Below are positions 44,149 through 52,408 of a stretch of DNA of 64,000 nt, piece after piece. Every line of letters begins with the position of its first letter. Position 1 is the first letter of the stretch. Made by a program: the position numbers and the translations under genes. The stretch spans positions 40,638 through 104,637 of the forward strand of contig NZ_CAJLKP010000014.1 of assembly GCF_905207245.1 (NCBI RefSeq), in the 5' to 3' direction. The notes beneath the pieces were generated by a model that did no database searches, was not told the DNA's origin, and saw only the letters and a program-made list of their open reading frames with translations. The stretch comes from an uncultured Bacteroides sp. (lineage in GTDB: Bacteria > Bacteroidota > Bacteroidia > Bacteroidales > Bacteroidaceae).

Positions 44149-45260
44149 ATGACAAACAACTGAAATACGACGAGGTGGAGTTCAGAAACCGCCCCGTCAG
44201 AATAGCGAGAGAGGACGGGCGCGTATGGCTGTGCCTGTATGACCTGTGTAAGATTATCAAGCGCCCGGTGATGATGGAGACGAAGGAAGCGATGGACCTG
44301 TGCCCGTCCGCAACGAAGATTGTCTTCCTGACGGGCGTCAAGCCGCTGTGGGCTATCGTCCCCCGTGACATACGCAAGCTCGTGCATCTGGTGAAGAAGG
44401 AAAACTCGCAGATGAGAAAGCTTTGCGGGGAACTGGAGACATGGGCAGGCAGACTGAACAGTGATATCGAAGCTGTTCTGAAAGAGGTGCCGGTGGTGTT
44501 CAACTACGGGGATCACCCGGTAACCTTCAAAACAGCGAACGGCAAGGCGATGATAAATGCCACCAACATGGCAAGATGCTTCGACGTACAGCCGGCGGAA
44601 TGGTTGCATAAGGCTTCCACGAAACGCTTCCGCCACTCACTTGTCAATGAAGGGAAGTCAGTCTCCCTGGATGAACAGGTGATTACCAACCGGGGAACAG
44701 CCGGCGGGACATGGATGCAGGAAGAGTTAGCCGTCGAATACGCCCGGGAGCTATCCCCGGAGTTCTCCATCTGGTGCAACGAGCGTATCGGTGACCTGAT
44801 GACACATGGCGCCGTTTCACTGCACGAAGCACCGTCCGCTCATCATCCGCGTGGTGAGCAATCGGATGCGCCTGCGGAGAACTTCCCGGTTCCAAAGACC
44901 TTTGAGGAAGCCCTGTTGCTGGCTGCCAACCAGCAGAAGCAACTGGCGGAGAGCCGGCACAAGGTGGAGTTCTACAACCGTTTCATCGAAGACCGTGACT
45001 GGTTCAAGACAACCACCATTGCCGATGAGTTGCAGGTAACGCCCAGTATGCTCAACCGGTTCCTTGAGGATGAGGGGATTATCCGCAAGGAGAAAGGACA
45101 ATGGGTGGTACCGGGGTTCCACTCCGCACTCCAGTGTGAAGTACCGTACTATTGGACGAATGCCAAGGGTAAGTCGTACAAGATGGGTGGCGTACGCCGC
45201 TGGACACAGGACGGACGGGAGTTTATCATCGAGCTTTGGAACAGGAAACATCTTAAATAA
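44145..45260 (+). CDS. phage antirepressor-like protein: Bro-N, KilA-N and KilAC
   Basis: 371-aa multi-domain regulator. Residues 1-110 resemble Bro-N (RPVRIAREDGRVWLCLYDLC ... LVHLVKKENSQMRK). Residues about 120-215 are a KilA-N DNA-binding domain (INATNMARCFDVQPAEWLHK and GTWMQEELAVEYARELSPEF, IWCNERI). The C-terminal 120 residues carry the ANT/KilAC pattern (TTIADELQVTPSMLNRFLED, then GIIRKEKGQWVV and YKMGGVRRWTQDGREFI). Such proteins counter phage or host repressors. One of four related genes in this segment. Confidence 0.85.
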   Translation: MNDKQLKYDEVEFRNRPVRIAREDGRVWLCLYDLCKIIKRPVMMETKEAMDLCPSATKIVFLTGVKPLWAIVPRDIRKLVHLVKKENSQMRKLCGELETWAGRLNSDIEAVLKEVPVVFNYGDHPVTFKTANGKAMINATNMARCFDVQPAEWLHKASTKRFRHSLVNEGKSVSLDEQVITNRGTAGGTWMQEELAVEYARELSPEFSIWCNERIGDLMTHGAVSLHEAPSAHHPRGEQSDAPAENFPVPKTFEEALLLAANQQKQLAESRHKVEFYNRFIEDRDWFKTTTIADELQVTPSMLNRFLEDEGIIRKEKGQWVVPGFHSALQCEVPYYWTNAKGKSYKMGGVRRWTQDGREFIIELWNRKHLK

Positions 45261-45728
45261 ATGGCTATGAATGATATATCGGAAACAACGACGGAGAAAA
45301 TCATCCGGATAACCGGACGTGAACCTGTGGCTTGCCGGTGCGCTTCCTGCCGGAACCAATGCAGGCGTGCCCCGTGCCTGGGTACGCCGCAGGACATCTG
45401 GGCACTGATCGAAGCCGGGTATAAGGATAAGCTGGCAGTGACGGCATGGGGCGTGGGGATGGTACTGGGTAAGTTACCGTTTCCCGTGCCCATGGTGCAG
45501 GTGATGCAGACTCCGGAAGGCTGTGTCTTCTTTCAGGACGGGTTGTGTGAATTGCATGACCGGGGGCTCAAGCCGACGGAAGGGCGGTTATCCCACCATA
45601 CCCTGACGGAAGAGAACTTCGACTTTTCAAAGTCGCTTGCCTGGAACGTAGCCCGTGAGTGGCTGAATGTGAAGAATATACCCTTGATTTTAAGGATATT
45701 CGGAGAGTTCGGCATCATCGGGAAATAA
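45261..45728 (+). CDS. YkgJ-type cysteine cluster protein
   Basis: 155-aa protein with a Cys-rich cluster at its N-terminus: CRCASCRNQCRRAPC at residues about 28-42, then GCVFFQDGLCELHDRGLKPT. Two such Cys groups are the signature of the zinc/iron-chelating YkgJ (CxxCxxCC) family, whose biochemical role is mostly unknown. The following hydrophobic beta region and C-terminal helix fit. Encoded between KilA-N genes; followed by a hairpin terminator. Confidence 0.6.
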   Translation: MAMNDISETTTEKIIRITGREPVACRCASCRNQCRRAPCLGTPQDIWALIEAGYKDKLAVTAWGVGMVLGKLPFPVPMVQVMQTPEGCVFFQDGLCELHDRGLKPTEGRLSHHTLTEENFDFSKSLAWNVAREWLNVKNIPLILRIFGEFGIIGK

Positions 45729-45730
45729 AC

Positions 45731-45775
45731 AAGGATGCCCCTGCGGTCTTTCAGGGGCTGCGGGGCATCCTATTA
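45731..45775 (+). terminator. hairpin terminator
   Basis: AGGATGCCCC pairs with GGGGCATCCT (10 bp), enclosing a GC-rich loop. The T-run after the stem is poor (TATTATC), so termination may be partial. Confidence 0.45.
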
Positions 45776-45800
45776 TCAACACATTATATAATATAAGAAT

Positions 45801-46154
45801 ATGAAACTGAATTTGATAGAAGACAGCGGTGTCCGTTTTGAAATGGATATCGAAGATAACAAGCTGATGCTGGACGTGGCACAGGTGGCTGAATCATTAA
45901 GAAAGGATGTGCAACCAAAGGTATGGATGAACAAGAGAAGCGTGAAGGAATTTCTTGACCTTACCTGCAAACAGATGGGATGCAGGCCGGACAAGCTCAT
46001 TCATGAGGTGCGCAAAGTGGACGGCAGTGTAGAACTATGGCTCGAAGCCTTTGTGGCGATGGAATACCTGAGATGGGCAAACGAAAAGCTGGCGAACTGG
46101 TTCGCGGAAAAGCTGAACGAACTTATCAGTGACGGAACCATATCCTGTGATTAG
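45801..46154 (+). CDS. KilA-N-like protein, 117 aa
   Basis: Short protein whose C-terminal half VDGSVELWLEAFVAMEYLRW, ANEKLANWFAEKLNELISDG resembles the end of KilA-N domains (G-x-W/LW...A..YL.W......W...K...L). N-terminal strand pair (LIEDSGVRFEMDIEDNKLML) is shared with the family. Overlap with the next gene's frame is avoided by its ATG at 46159. Likely a single-domain paralogue of the neighbours; target unknown. Confidence 0.6.
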   Translation: MKLNLIEDSGVRFEMDIEDNKLMLDVAQVAESLRKDVQPKVWMNKRSVKEFLDLTCKQMGCRPDKLIHEVRKVDGSVELWLEAFVAMEYLRWANEKLANWFAEKLNELISDGTISCD

Positions 46155-46158
46155 AGCC

Positions 46159-46506
46159 ATGGCTGAACTAAGGATATTGGACTTCAACGGGACGCGGGTT
46201 CCGATGGTAGTCGGTGAAAGAACCGTGCTGGTATGCGTCAGTGAAATAGGCAAAACCTTCGGCAGAGCCTGGCAACCGTGCCGCTGGCTGGCTACCCAAA
46301 AGGCGAAGGAGCTTGTCAGGCAGGTTTCCGGAACAAGGAGGATACGCATGGAATCGCTTGTCATCGTACGCCGGGGCGGTGTCATTAACGGTACGTGGAT
46401 GTATTCGGAAGTGGCGGTGGCGTATGCCGCGTGGCTCTCTCCCGAAGCGGGTGAATGGTGTGGTGCCAGGGTAAAGGAGATAATGAGGGGGGAAATTACC
46501 AAATAG
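46159..46506 (+). CDS. KilA-N domain protein, 115 aa
   Basis: Compact KilA-N domain: MAELRILDFNGTRVPMVVGE, then CVSEIGKTFGRAWQPCRWLA and GVINGTWMYSEVAVAYAAWL with SPEAGEWCGARVKEI. The frame is open 10 codons further upstream with GTG, but ATG 46159 gives the normal length for the domain. The stop codon lies inside a palindromic repeat shared with four other loci. Probably DNA-binding; role in regulation inferred. Confidence 0.75.
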   Translation: MAELRILDFNGTRVPMVVGERTVLVCVSEIGKTFGRAWQPCRWLATQKAKELVRQVSGTRRIRMESLVIVRRGGVINGTWMYSEVAVAYAAWLSPEAGEWCGARVKEIMRGEITK

Positions 46507-46524
46507 CTGCTATTTGGAAGTTTT
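46499..46524. repeat. dispersed palindrome, copy 2
   Basis: CCAAATAG-CTG-CTATTTGG followed by AAGTTTT; perfect 8-bp stem with the KilA-N stop codon inside. A partial second copy (CCAATTAGCTGCT) follows at about 46533. Confidence 0.7.
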
Positions 46525-46564
46525 ACGAAAATATATTTCCAATTAGCTGCTCAACCAAGAAAAG

Positions 46565-46789
46565 ATGAGGATAATAAAGGTCATACACGTGCATCTGATT
46601 TTTGAGAAGCGGGATTATTATTTCGGCAGCATATCCGCTATTTATGATACGCTGGATGAGAATATTGTCGGTATAAAGGAAAGTACATTACTTCATGCGG
46701 GGTTGAGTGAAGGAAGCTGCATTCCTACCAGACGGGCAATAATCAGGCAGTCGCACTTAATCAGATGCAAGAAAAGGAAATCTAAGTAA
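46565..46789 (+). CDS. small hypothetical protein, 74 aa
   Basis: Begins MRIIKVIHVHLIFEKRDYYF and ends in a basic tail RQSHLIRCKKRKSK. The pattern (short strand, then FGSISAIYDTLDENIVGIKE) resembles small phage proteins with a single basic helix. No family recognised. Leader and trailer are AT-rich, with no clear terminator before the next gene. Confidence 0.6.
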   Translation: MRIIKVIHVHLIFEKRDYYFGSISAIYDTLDENIVGIKESTLLHAGLSEGSCIPTRRAIIRQSHLIRCKKRKSK

Positions 46790-46838
46790 CTAAAAATGAA
46801 TAACATGATTTCAAACCCAATTAAATGACAATAAGAAA

Positions 46839-47729
46839 ATGACAACAGAAAAAACAATACGTTTTATAAAAGGCTATCCCAAATTTGCTTATTTGATGAG
46901 CAACGAGGCCGTTTATTTTATGATGCACATGGCAGATATTGAGTTCTTGCGCAGAGGGAACTACAATACCAATTGGTCCAAAAATGAGTATGTGAACAGG
47001 ATGAATATGGATGTGCGGCAGTTCGACGGATGCATAAATGAATTGGAAGCACTGGGACTGTTAGAGGTTACTAAAAGTATAAATGGAAGAGGTGTGACAT
47101 ATACTCTGAACAAGATAGCATACAGGAGGTTGCTTAAAGTCTGTGCTGCGACTGTCCACTATGAACGCATCAGGGACTTCCTGATAAAGCTGAATGCTGA
47201 AGGACGTTTGATACGGGATGTGAGCGATTATGAGATTTCCACAATCAGAGGCTACTCTAAGGTGTATCGTTTAGAGACTCCATACGTGAAGTTCTACCCG
47301 GGTTCCTCCTACTTGCTGACACCTGATGAGATTTGTCTGTTGATGCATATCTCTGAAATTGAATACCTGGTCAAATATCACACTTATAGTTTCCGGACAA
47401 AACAGGCATTCTTGGATAAGACGAATATGGAAGCGGATGCTTTTGATAGGGATGTAAATAATTTGCACTATCTGCATCTTATACTAAAAACACCGGAAGA
47501 TATTGAGGGGACGATTTATAGGCGAAATATCATTGGATATAATAATCTTGTTAAGATCTGTGGGGCTACCTGCAACTACAATGCGTTGAAGGAATTCTTT
47601 GAATGGCTTACTGTTAAAAGAAAACGGTCGTTACGAAGTGTAAAGCCAGAATATCTTGAAGCGTTGAAAGAATATGGGAACCATTATAGCGGGATGAAAT
47701 TTCCCTTTCCTGATCTGCCGGTTAAATAA
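46839..47729 (+). CDS. tandem winged-helix-like hypothetical protein, 296 aa
   Basis: Two copies of a similar 130-residue domain: residues 10-130 (LMSNEAVYFMMHMADIEFLR ... GVTYTLNKIAYRRLLKVCAA) and 150-280 (LLTPDEICLLMHISEIEYLV ... TIYRRNIIGYNNLVKICGAT). Each has helix-helix then a short beta-wing, so it looks like a winged-helix replication initiator or regulator. No named family. Stands before a gene-free region that may contain binding sites, which would fit a plasmid/phage initiator, but this is speculation. Confidence 0.6.
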   Translation: MTTEKTIRFIKGYPKFAYLMSNEAVYFMMHMADIEFLRRGNYNTNWSKNEYVNRMNMDVRQFDGCINELEALGLLEVTKSINGRGVTYTLNKIAYRRLLKVCAATVHYERIRDFLIKLNAEGRLIRDVSDYEISTIRGYSKVYRLETPYVKFYPGSSYLLTPDEICLLMHISEIEYLVKYHTYSFRTKQAFLDKTNMEADAFDRDVNNLHYLHLILKTPEDIEGTIYRRNIIGYNNLVKICGATCNYNALKEFFEWLTVKRKRSLRSVKPEYLEALKEYGNHYSGMKFPFPDLPVK

Positions 47730-47774
47730 ACCTGGACATAAACCATAACCGTGATTATTGGGATTATGACTCGT

Positions 47775-47822
47775 TTTAAGGGGCATCCTGTTAAGTTGAA
47801 GCTTGCAGGACGCCCTTTTGCT
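47775..47822 (+). terminator. terminator after the tandem winged-helix gene
   Basis: AAGGG..CCTG pairs with CAGGA..CCCTT around GTTAAGTTGAAGCTTG; followed by TTGCTTTTC. Moderate T-run. Confidence 0.5.
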
Positions 47823-48276
47823 TTTCGGACTATGAGTGCATAAGAGAGGCAGGGAGTGCGACGATACTTTCTCGCCTTTTTTTGCAAAAAGACGAATTGG
47901 TAGTTTTAGCTGGGGAGAAAAGGGAGTCCTATCGGTACTTTGATGTTCTTAAAGGGGTAATGATGTTGCTTCAAGGCTACTTGCTTGTACTTTCAGGCAT
48001 ACTTGGAATACCAGAACTTAATCTCAATTACTGAAGGTTGAAAAAACAAGAATTAAACTGGAAGGAACTGCTATTATCGTCCTTACCTTCCAAACCCTTT
48101 TACTCTTTGTTATGCTCTATTGGAGGAAAAAAAAAGAAAGAGATTAACTGGGAAATTAGGTTCTTAACTCTCACGATTCAGGTACTTTTTTGACCCGTTT
48201 GAAATTAAGGGAAGATAGGAGTGATAAATATAATAATATAAATAAAGGCTTTGTGTTGTCTCTCTTTGCTACTTGG

Positions 48277-48312
48277 GTAATTAAACTCGCTAAAGCTCGT
48301 TTAAATACCCAA
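48277..48312. other. long inverted repeat
   Basis: GGGTA-TTAAAC-GC around a short loop pairs with GC-GTTTAA-TACCC, giving about 14 paired bases. Its purpose is unknown; it could end a transcript or be an RNA element. Confidence 0.4.
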
Positions 48313-49240
48313 TCCGCTCTTTGGAAAATACGCTTCGCGCATTTTCGTTTGATTTTTAAGGGGTACTAAGGGTTTCTTAGAGTATTGGCATATTACTGGG
48401 GTTATGCCAACCTGTTCTGAAAGGATTACGTTTATGATTGAAGCCATGACACATACCTGCAACAAAGGGTATTGAAGCATAAAATCCCGGCTAGTACCCC
48501 GAAGATAACCGTTAGGGGCGCCATAAGACACCAAACCATCCGTTCACCAGGTATAACAGGAGAAAGTCCCGATATGAAGCTAAAAAGGGAATTTAAGGGT
48601 AAGTAGAAAGCATAGGAAGTATAAATAGAGATTAATATGCCGGATTTTCCGCTTTTAAAGCCTGTGGTTGAATTTTAATCCATGAAACGATAAAGTTATC
48701 CACCCGGAGTATAAAATTGAAATATGAGCTTTAAAATAGTTAAATAAAGAATGTAACAATTTAAGGGCATAAAGGCTTATGTCCTCGAAGTGGAAGCAAA
48801 GATATTGAAAAGAATCCGCAAAAGCAAGAATACAAGGCTTATTTTCAGAGAATTAAATGAGATTTCATTATCAATACCCGAAAGAAATACTCCCGAAAAG
48901 CAAGATTCAGGAGGATTCCCAGAGCAACTAAGCATCAGTTTCACCCTTTAAAACGCCGCCCCCTAAAAACGCAGGGAATCGACCGGGGAAGCCTGAACGC
49001 ATCCAACCGCAACCAATCATTCGCTCTGATCTTCGACGAGGGAAAGCGACGAGAGGAATCCAGATTAAGACGATAAGCTGGAATGATAGGATATTGATAT
49101 GGAATTGCCTGTTGCAGTATTGACAGCAAGAACAGGGGAAATGTATAAATAATTCTAAATTGGCACCATTCACAAGTTTGCGGTGTGCCTCAAAAGAGAA
49201 GAATACACAACACAAATAAAGGCTCACCATTCTATAAGAT

Positions 49241-49267
49241 ACTTCCATATAGGTGCTATTTGGAAGT
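49241..49267. repeat. dispersed palindrome, copy 3
   Basis: ACTTCCATATAG-GTG-CTATTTGGAAGT, an imperfect inverted repeat of 27 nt with one mismatch in each arm. Not at a gene end here. Confidence 0.7.
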
Positions 49268-49386
49268 TTCGATGAAATAATAATTCAGAATAGCATCCCC
49301 AAAAGAAAGACTGCAAACTTCTCTGACTTTCCCGAGCTCACAGTTAAATTTGCCATTAGCATTTATTAACTATAAAATCTCACCCA

Positions 49387-49444
49387 TAAATCAACTTTCC
49401 CGCAGCCCGTTTTCCTATACCTGATAAACACTTAGTAGCAACCT
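49387..49444. repeat. direct repeat, left copy
   Basis: Begins TCAACTTTCCC and contains TTCCTATACCTGATAAAC; about three quarters of its bases match the right copy 190 nt further on. Includes the CCTATAC core seen at late genes. Confidence 0.65.
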
Positions 49445-49576
49445 GATGTAAGGGATGACTTGCAACAAGAAGCTAAAGTGGTAGCACTATATAATAATAG
49501 GTGTGGATTCAGAGATAGTAGAAGGTGTAACGGGCAAATAAAAGCATTAGTGTTTATTTCCAATAAAGTTCAACCT

Positions 49577-49634
49577 AAAATCAACTTTCCCATAATCCGC
49601 ACTCCTATACCTAAGAAACCCTTATTAGTAACTT
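49577..49634. repeat. direct repeat, right copy
   Basis: Begins TCAACTTTCCC and contains CTCCTATACCTAAGAAAC; ends about 20 nt before ATG 49652. Together with the left copy it could form a tandem promoter or regulator site for that gene. Confidence 0.65.
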
Positions 49635-49651
49635 AAATAAAGAAGAAGAAA

Positions 49652-49861
49652 ATGGAACTGAAAAAAAGAATGACGTATGAGGAAATGGCAGAGTATTTCG
49701 AGTCTGAAACCGGGAAACTGGCAACCAAATCAGGAGTTGGCAAGTATGCAAAGCAAATCGGGTTCGAGGTTTACACCCCTTACATCGACGGCAAGAAACT
49801 GTTTTTCTATGTGAACGCCAGCATCGGCAAGAGAGTAGAAACGACCGGCTCAGAAAGCTAA
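49652..49861 (+). CDS. small DNA-binding-like protein, 69 aa
   Basis: MELKKRMTYEEMAEYFESET, then GKLATKSGVGKYAKQIGFEV: helix-turn-helix-like first half (TYEEMAEYFESETGKLATKSGVGKYAK) and a short beta end. It lies 78 nt before the start of a KilA-N/KilAC gene in the same direction. Probably a regulator working with that gene; no family assigned. Confidence 0.65.
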   Translation: MELKKRMTYEEMAEYFESETGKLATKSGVGKYAKQIGFEVYTPYIDGKKLFFYVNASIGKRVETTGSES

Positions 49862-49939
49862 ATTAATTGATTGATAGTTGTGGGCGTATTATCGCCCATA
49901 GCGCAGATGCTTTTGTATAATATCAAAACCAATTGCATT

Positions 49940-50722
49940 ATGATTACAAATGAAGTGATTTTCAAGTATGAAAACACGAACGTTACATTTCTCACGGAAG
50001 GTAAAAATGTAATGGTCAATGCCACGGAGATGGCAAAACCTTTTGGAGAGAACAAAAAGCCTGCACTTTGGCTTAGAACTCAGCAAGCAAAAAACTATTT
50101 GCAGTTTTTAACACAAGTACAAAAATGCACTACGGGTGATTTACTGATAGTTATGAATGGAGGTAATGGTATTCAAGGAACTTGGATGCATCGCGACTAT
50201 GCGATGGAATTTGCAAGATGGCTGTCCGCTGAATTTGCTTACTGGTGCAATAAAAAGATTGAGGAACTTCTTTTGAAAGGTACTGTGTCCTTAAACGAAC
50301 AAGAAAAAACGCTGTTCAGCAAAAAAATCAAGGAATTGGAAAATAAAGTGGAAGAGCTCGTCCCGGACGCTGAGTTTGGAAAATCCGTTCGCCACAATTC
50401 AGACAGCATCCCGGTTACCATGTTTTCAGATTTTCTGGTAAGCAACGGATGCAACATCGGCAGAAACCAGCTCTATGAATTTTTCCGTGAAAACGGCTAC
50501 GTGCACAAGAAAGGAGAAAGCGACCGCAACTTCCCGACGAGAAGATCAACTCAAATGCGGATACTTGAGACTCGCTATCCCAGTTCAACCACAGAGTTCG
50601 GCCCGACCGTTTATGTGACTCCAAAAGGAATCAAGTATTTCCTAAGAAGAAGAGGGATGATCGAAGCCTTCATCGAAAGAAAAAAGGCTGCAAGAAAGTC
50701 AAAATTATTCAAGCGTAATTAA
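49940..50722 (+). CDS. KilA-N plus KilAC antirepressor-like protein, 260 aa
   Basis: Two domains: residues 1-105 KilA-N (VNATEMAKPFGENKKPALWL, GIQGTWMHRDYAMEFARWLS, AEFAYWCNKKIEELL) and 110-260 KilAC (FSDFLVSNGCNIGRNQLYEF, then GYVHKKGESDRNFPTR and YVTPKGIKYFLRRRGMIEAF). ATG 49940 is chosen over an upstream TTG because the upstream part does not match any domain and overlaps no leader. Second full-length antirepressor of the window, with a strong terminator after it. Confidence 0.85.
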   Translation: MITNEVIFKYENTNVTFLTEGKNVMVNATEMAKPFGENKKPALWLRTQQAKNYLQFLTQVQKCTTGDLLIVMNGGNGIQGTWMHRDYAMEFARWLSAEFAYWCNKKIEELLLKGTVSLNEQEKTLFSKKIKELENKVEELVPDAEFGKSVRHNSDSIPVTMFSDFLVSNGCNIGRNQLYEFFRENGYVHKKGESDRNFPTRRSTQMRILETRYPSSTTEFGPTVYVTPKGIKYFLRRRGMIEAFIERKKAARKSKLFKRN

Positions 50723-50739
50723 CCGCTTGATAAAACCAA

Positions 50740-50782
50740 CCGGAAGGAAGGCTGCCATTGCGGTAAGTCTTCCTTTTTTTTA
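50740..50782 (+). terminator. intrinsic terminator
   Basis: AAGGAAG pairs with CTTCCTT around a 16-nt loop, followed by eight T; convincing rho-independent signal for the KilA-N/KilAC gene. Confidence 0.8.
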
Positions 50783-50792
50783 TCCCCCATAA

Positions 50793-50818
50793 CTATATAG
50801 GTGCTATCTGGAAGTTTT
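50793..50818. repeat. dispersed palindrome, copy 4
   Basis: CTATATAG-GTG-CTATCTGG followed by AAGTTTT, just after the terminator; diverged from other copies on the left arm. Confidence 0.55.
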
Positions 50819-52162
50819 GCAATATTAATGTCCCGGATAACACGCACACAAGCTTCTTGCGTCACAAATGTTAATGAACCTTATAGAAGAGAGCGCTCCG
50901 GATTTGCGGAGTATTGATAGATAGACAAGTGGCAATATATTGAACAACAGAAAATAAGGAATAAAGAAAAATATAGCTCCCTCTTCCAGCCCTCTTTGAA
51001 AAATCAGGTTCGGTTTAACAGTTACACCACTTAATATTAATAAATGGTTAAACACTACGAGAAAGGGACATTCACGCGCCTATCAATACTTCGCAGCCAT
51101 TTCCTTGCAATGTAACAGGTAGTATTGAATTGATAGCTTTACACCTATTTATATATATAGAAGCACAACTTTCTCTTTCTGTAAAGGCTTCCCTTCTCTT
51201 ACGCCTTACTCAACACCGCTTTGGCAGAGTATTTTAGTATCTCAACTCCCACTTTCAGTTCTATCAATAATTAAAAGCCGGATTATTAGCTTTCAAATAG
51301 ATAGTACTGGGATAGACAGTTTATTTCTTGTCAAACTATAAATGCCTTTCTATAACGATTGTATCATTTTCCGGCACCTACTGTTCACCCCTTCAGTATT
51401 GATACGGTTTAACACTTCATTTTCCGTCTATCTTCTTAAAATTATTACTAAAGTTGGACTTGGGTAATTCCCCATGGGGCGCGTTTGGCATCCGCAGTCG
51501 CCCAAACACCCACCTCGTTCTTTTTAAATTTATTATATCATTGATAATCATGTAGTTATAATCCTTACTTTTACACAAAGTAAGGATTGAATTGATTAAC
51601 TACTATCAGATTGAAAGAAGAAACTAAAAAACAACCTTAAAATCACTGTTTTAGAAACTACTATCATTCATATTAACCAGTGTTAAATCGCTGATTAACA
51701 ATTAATTGTATCAATTTATATCTTTATGTATCAATTTGTTATAAGCTTATTTTCGTTCAAAAACTACTAATTGGCAAAAACAAAAAAAATCGAAGAAATT
51801 TTCATTTGTTATAACTGATTGATTTACAGTTATTTATCCTTTTGCCTACGCGCGTAGGTGTACAGAATTGATTTTAAGGGGTTTACCTTCGATATTGATA
51901 GAAAATATTTCTCTTTTTATTTGGTTGTTCTATAAATATTTCGTTTTGTTGTTGTGTTCTCAAACGGAAACGAGAGAGGACAAAAGCAAAAGCAAAAAAT
52001 CGTTCTTTCTAATTTTTACTATCGACTTGAAAAGGTTCTTTATCCGCAAACGGAAACGAAACGGAACAAATAAAGAACTTTGTAGAAAGTCACCCGCAAA
52101 GATAAGTACTTTGCATTGTGAGGCTGAAACCGTAGTAAGCTGAATTAAATTTCACTCACATA
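50819..52162. other. gene-free AT-rich region
   Basis: About 1.3 kb without a supportable gene. Contains direct repeats TGTATCAATTT (twice near 51705-51740), long A/T runs and a perfect 14-nt palindrome at 51845. AAACGGAAACGA occurs twice near 51963 and 52050. These features would fit an origin or control region but none is proven. Confidence 0.45.
51845..51858. promoter_or_regulatory. perfect palindrome, possible operator
   Basis: CCTACGCGCGTAGG, a GC-rich 14-nt palindrome within AT-rich DNA. Odd composition suggests a protein-binding site. Confidence 0.35.
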
Positions 52163-52392
52163 AAACGAAACGTTCGCTTATTGAATAATCCGTTTCGTTT
52201 GGCTGAATGTATTTTTATACGTCTGTTTTTCCGTTACTCTGTAAACGGACGTAAAATATATTTCAGTTTTCAAATGCAGAGTAACAAGCAAATTTTTACG
52301 CTATCCTGATACAACGTACATAGTACGACGATTCATGAGGAAAGTTCGACTCTTTCCTTATGAACAAATATGCTTTGGTAATGTCGCCAAAG
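52163..52392 (+). ncRNA. highly structured leader of the 238-aa gene
   Basis: Five hairpins in a row: AAACGAAACG/CGTTTCGTTT (52163-52200), ACGTCTGTTT/AAACGGACGT (52219-52252), GTAC-ATA-GTAC (near 52316), TTCAT.AGGAAAG/CTTTCCT.ATGAA (52332-52364), and CTTTGG/CCAAAG (52373-52392). The last ends 16 nt before ATG 52409. Could be an mRNA leader that controls translation or a separate RNA. Confidence 0.5.
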
Positions 52393-52408
52393 TAAAAACT
52401 GTACTATT

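Larger units (their letters stand above)
47823..49651. other. gene-free, AT-rich region
   Basis: About 1.8 kb with no convincing gene on either strand; longest frames have no codon bias or conserved motif. It contains a hairpin at 48277-48312 (GGGTA.TTAAAC..GC/GC..GTTTAA.TACCC), a second imperfect hairpin just after it (GAAAATACGC/GCGCATTTTC), a palindrome at 49241 and a direct repeat pair at 49387/49577. Probably regulatory DNA, an origin or undetected RNA genes. Confidence 0.5.

Noticed and set aside
48928..49248. 106-codon minus-strand frame
   Set aside because: Cys/Phe-rich composition without conserved pattern in a gene-free region.
51868..52143. 91-codon plus-strand frame
   Set aside because: Lies in AT-rich gene-free DNA, hydrophobic then basic without domain pattern; no start context.
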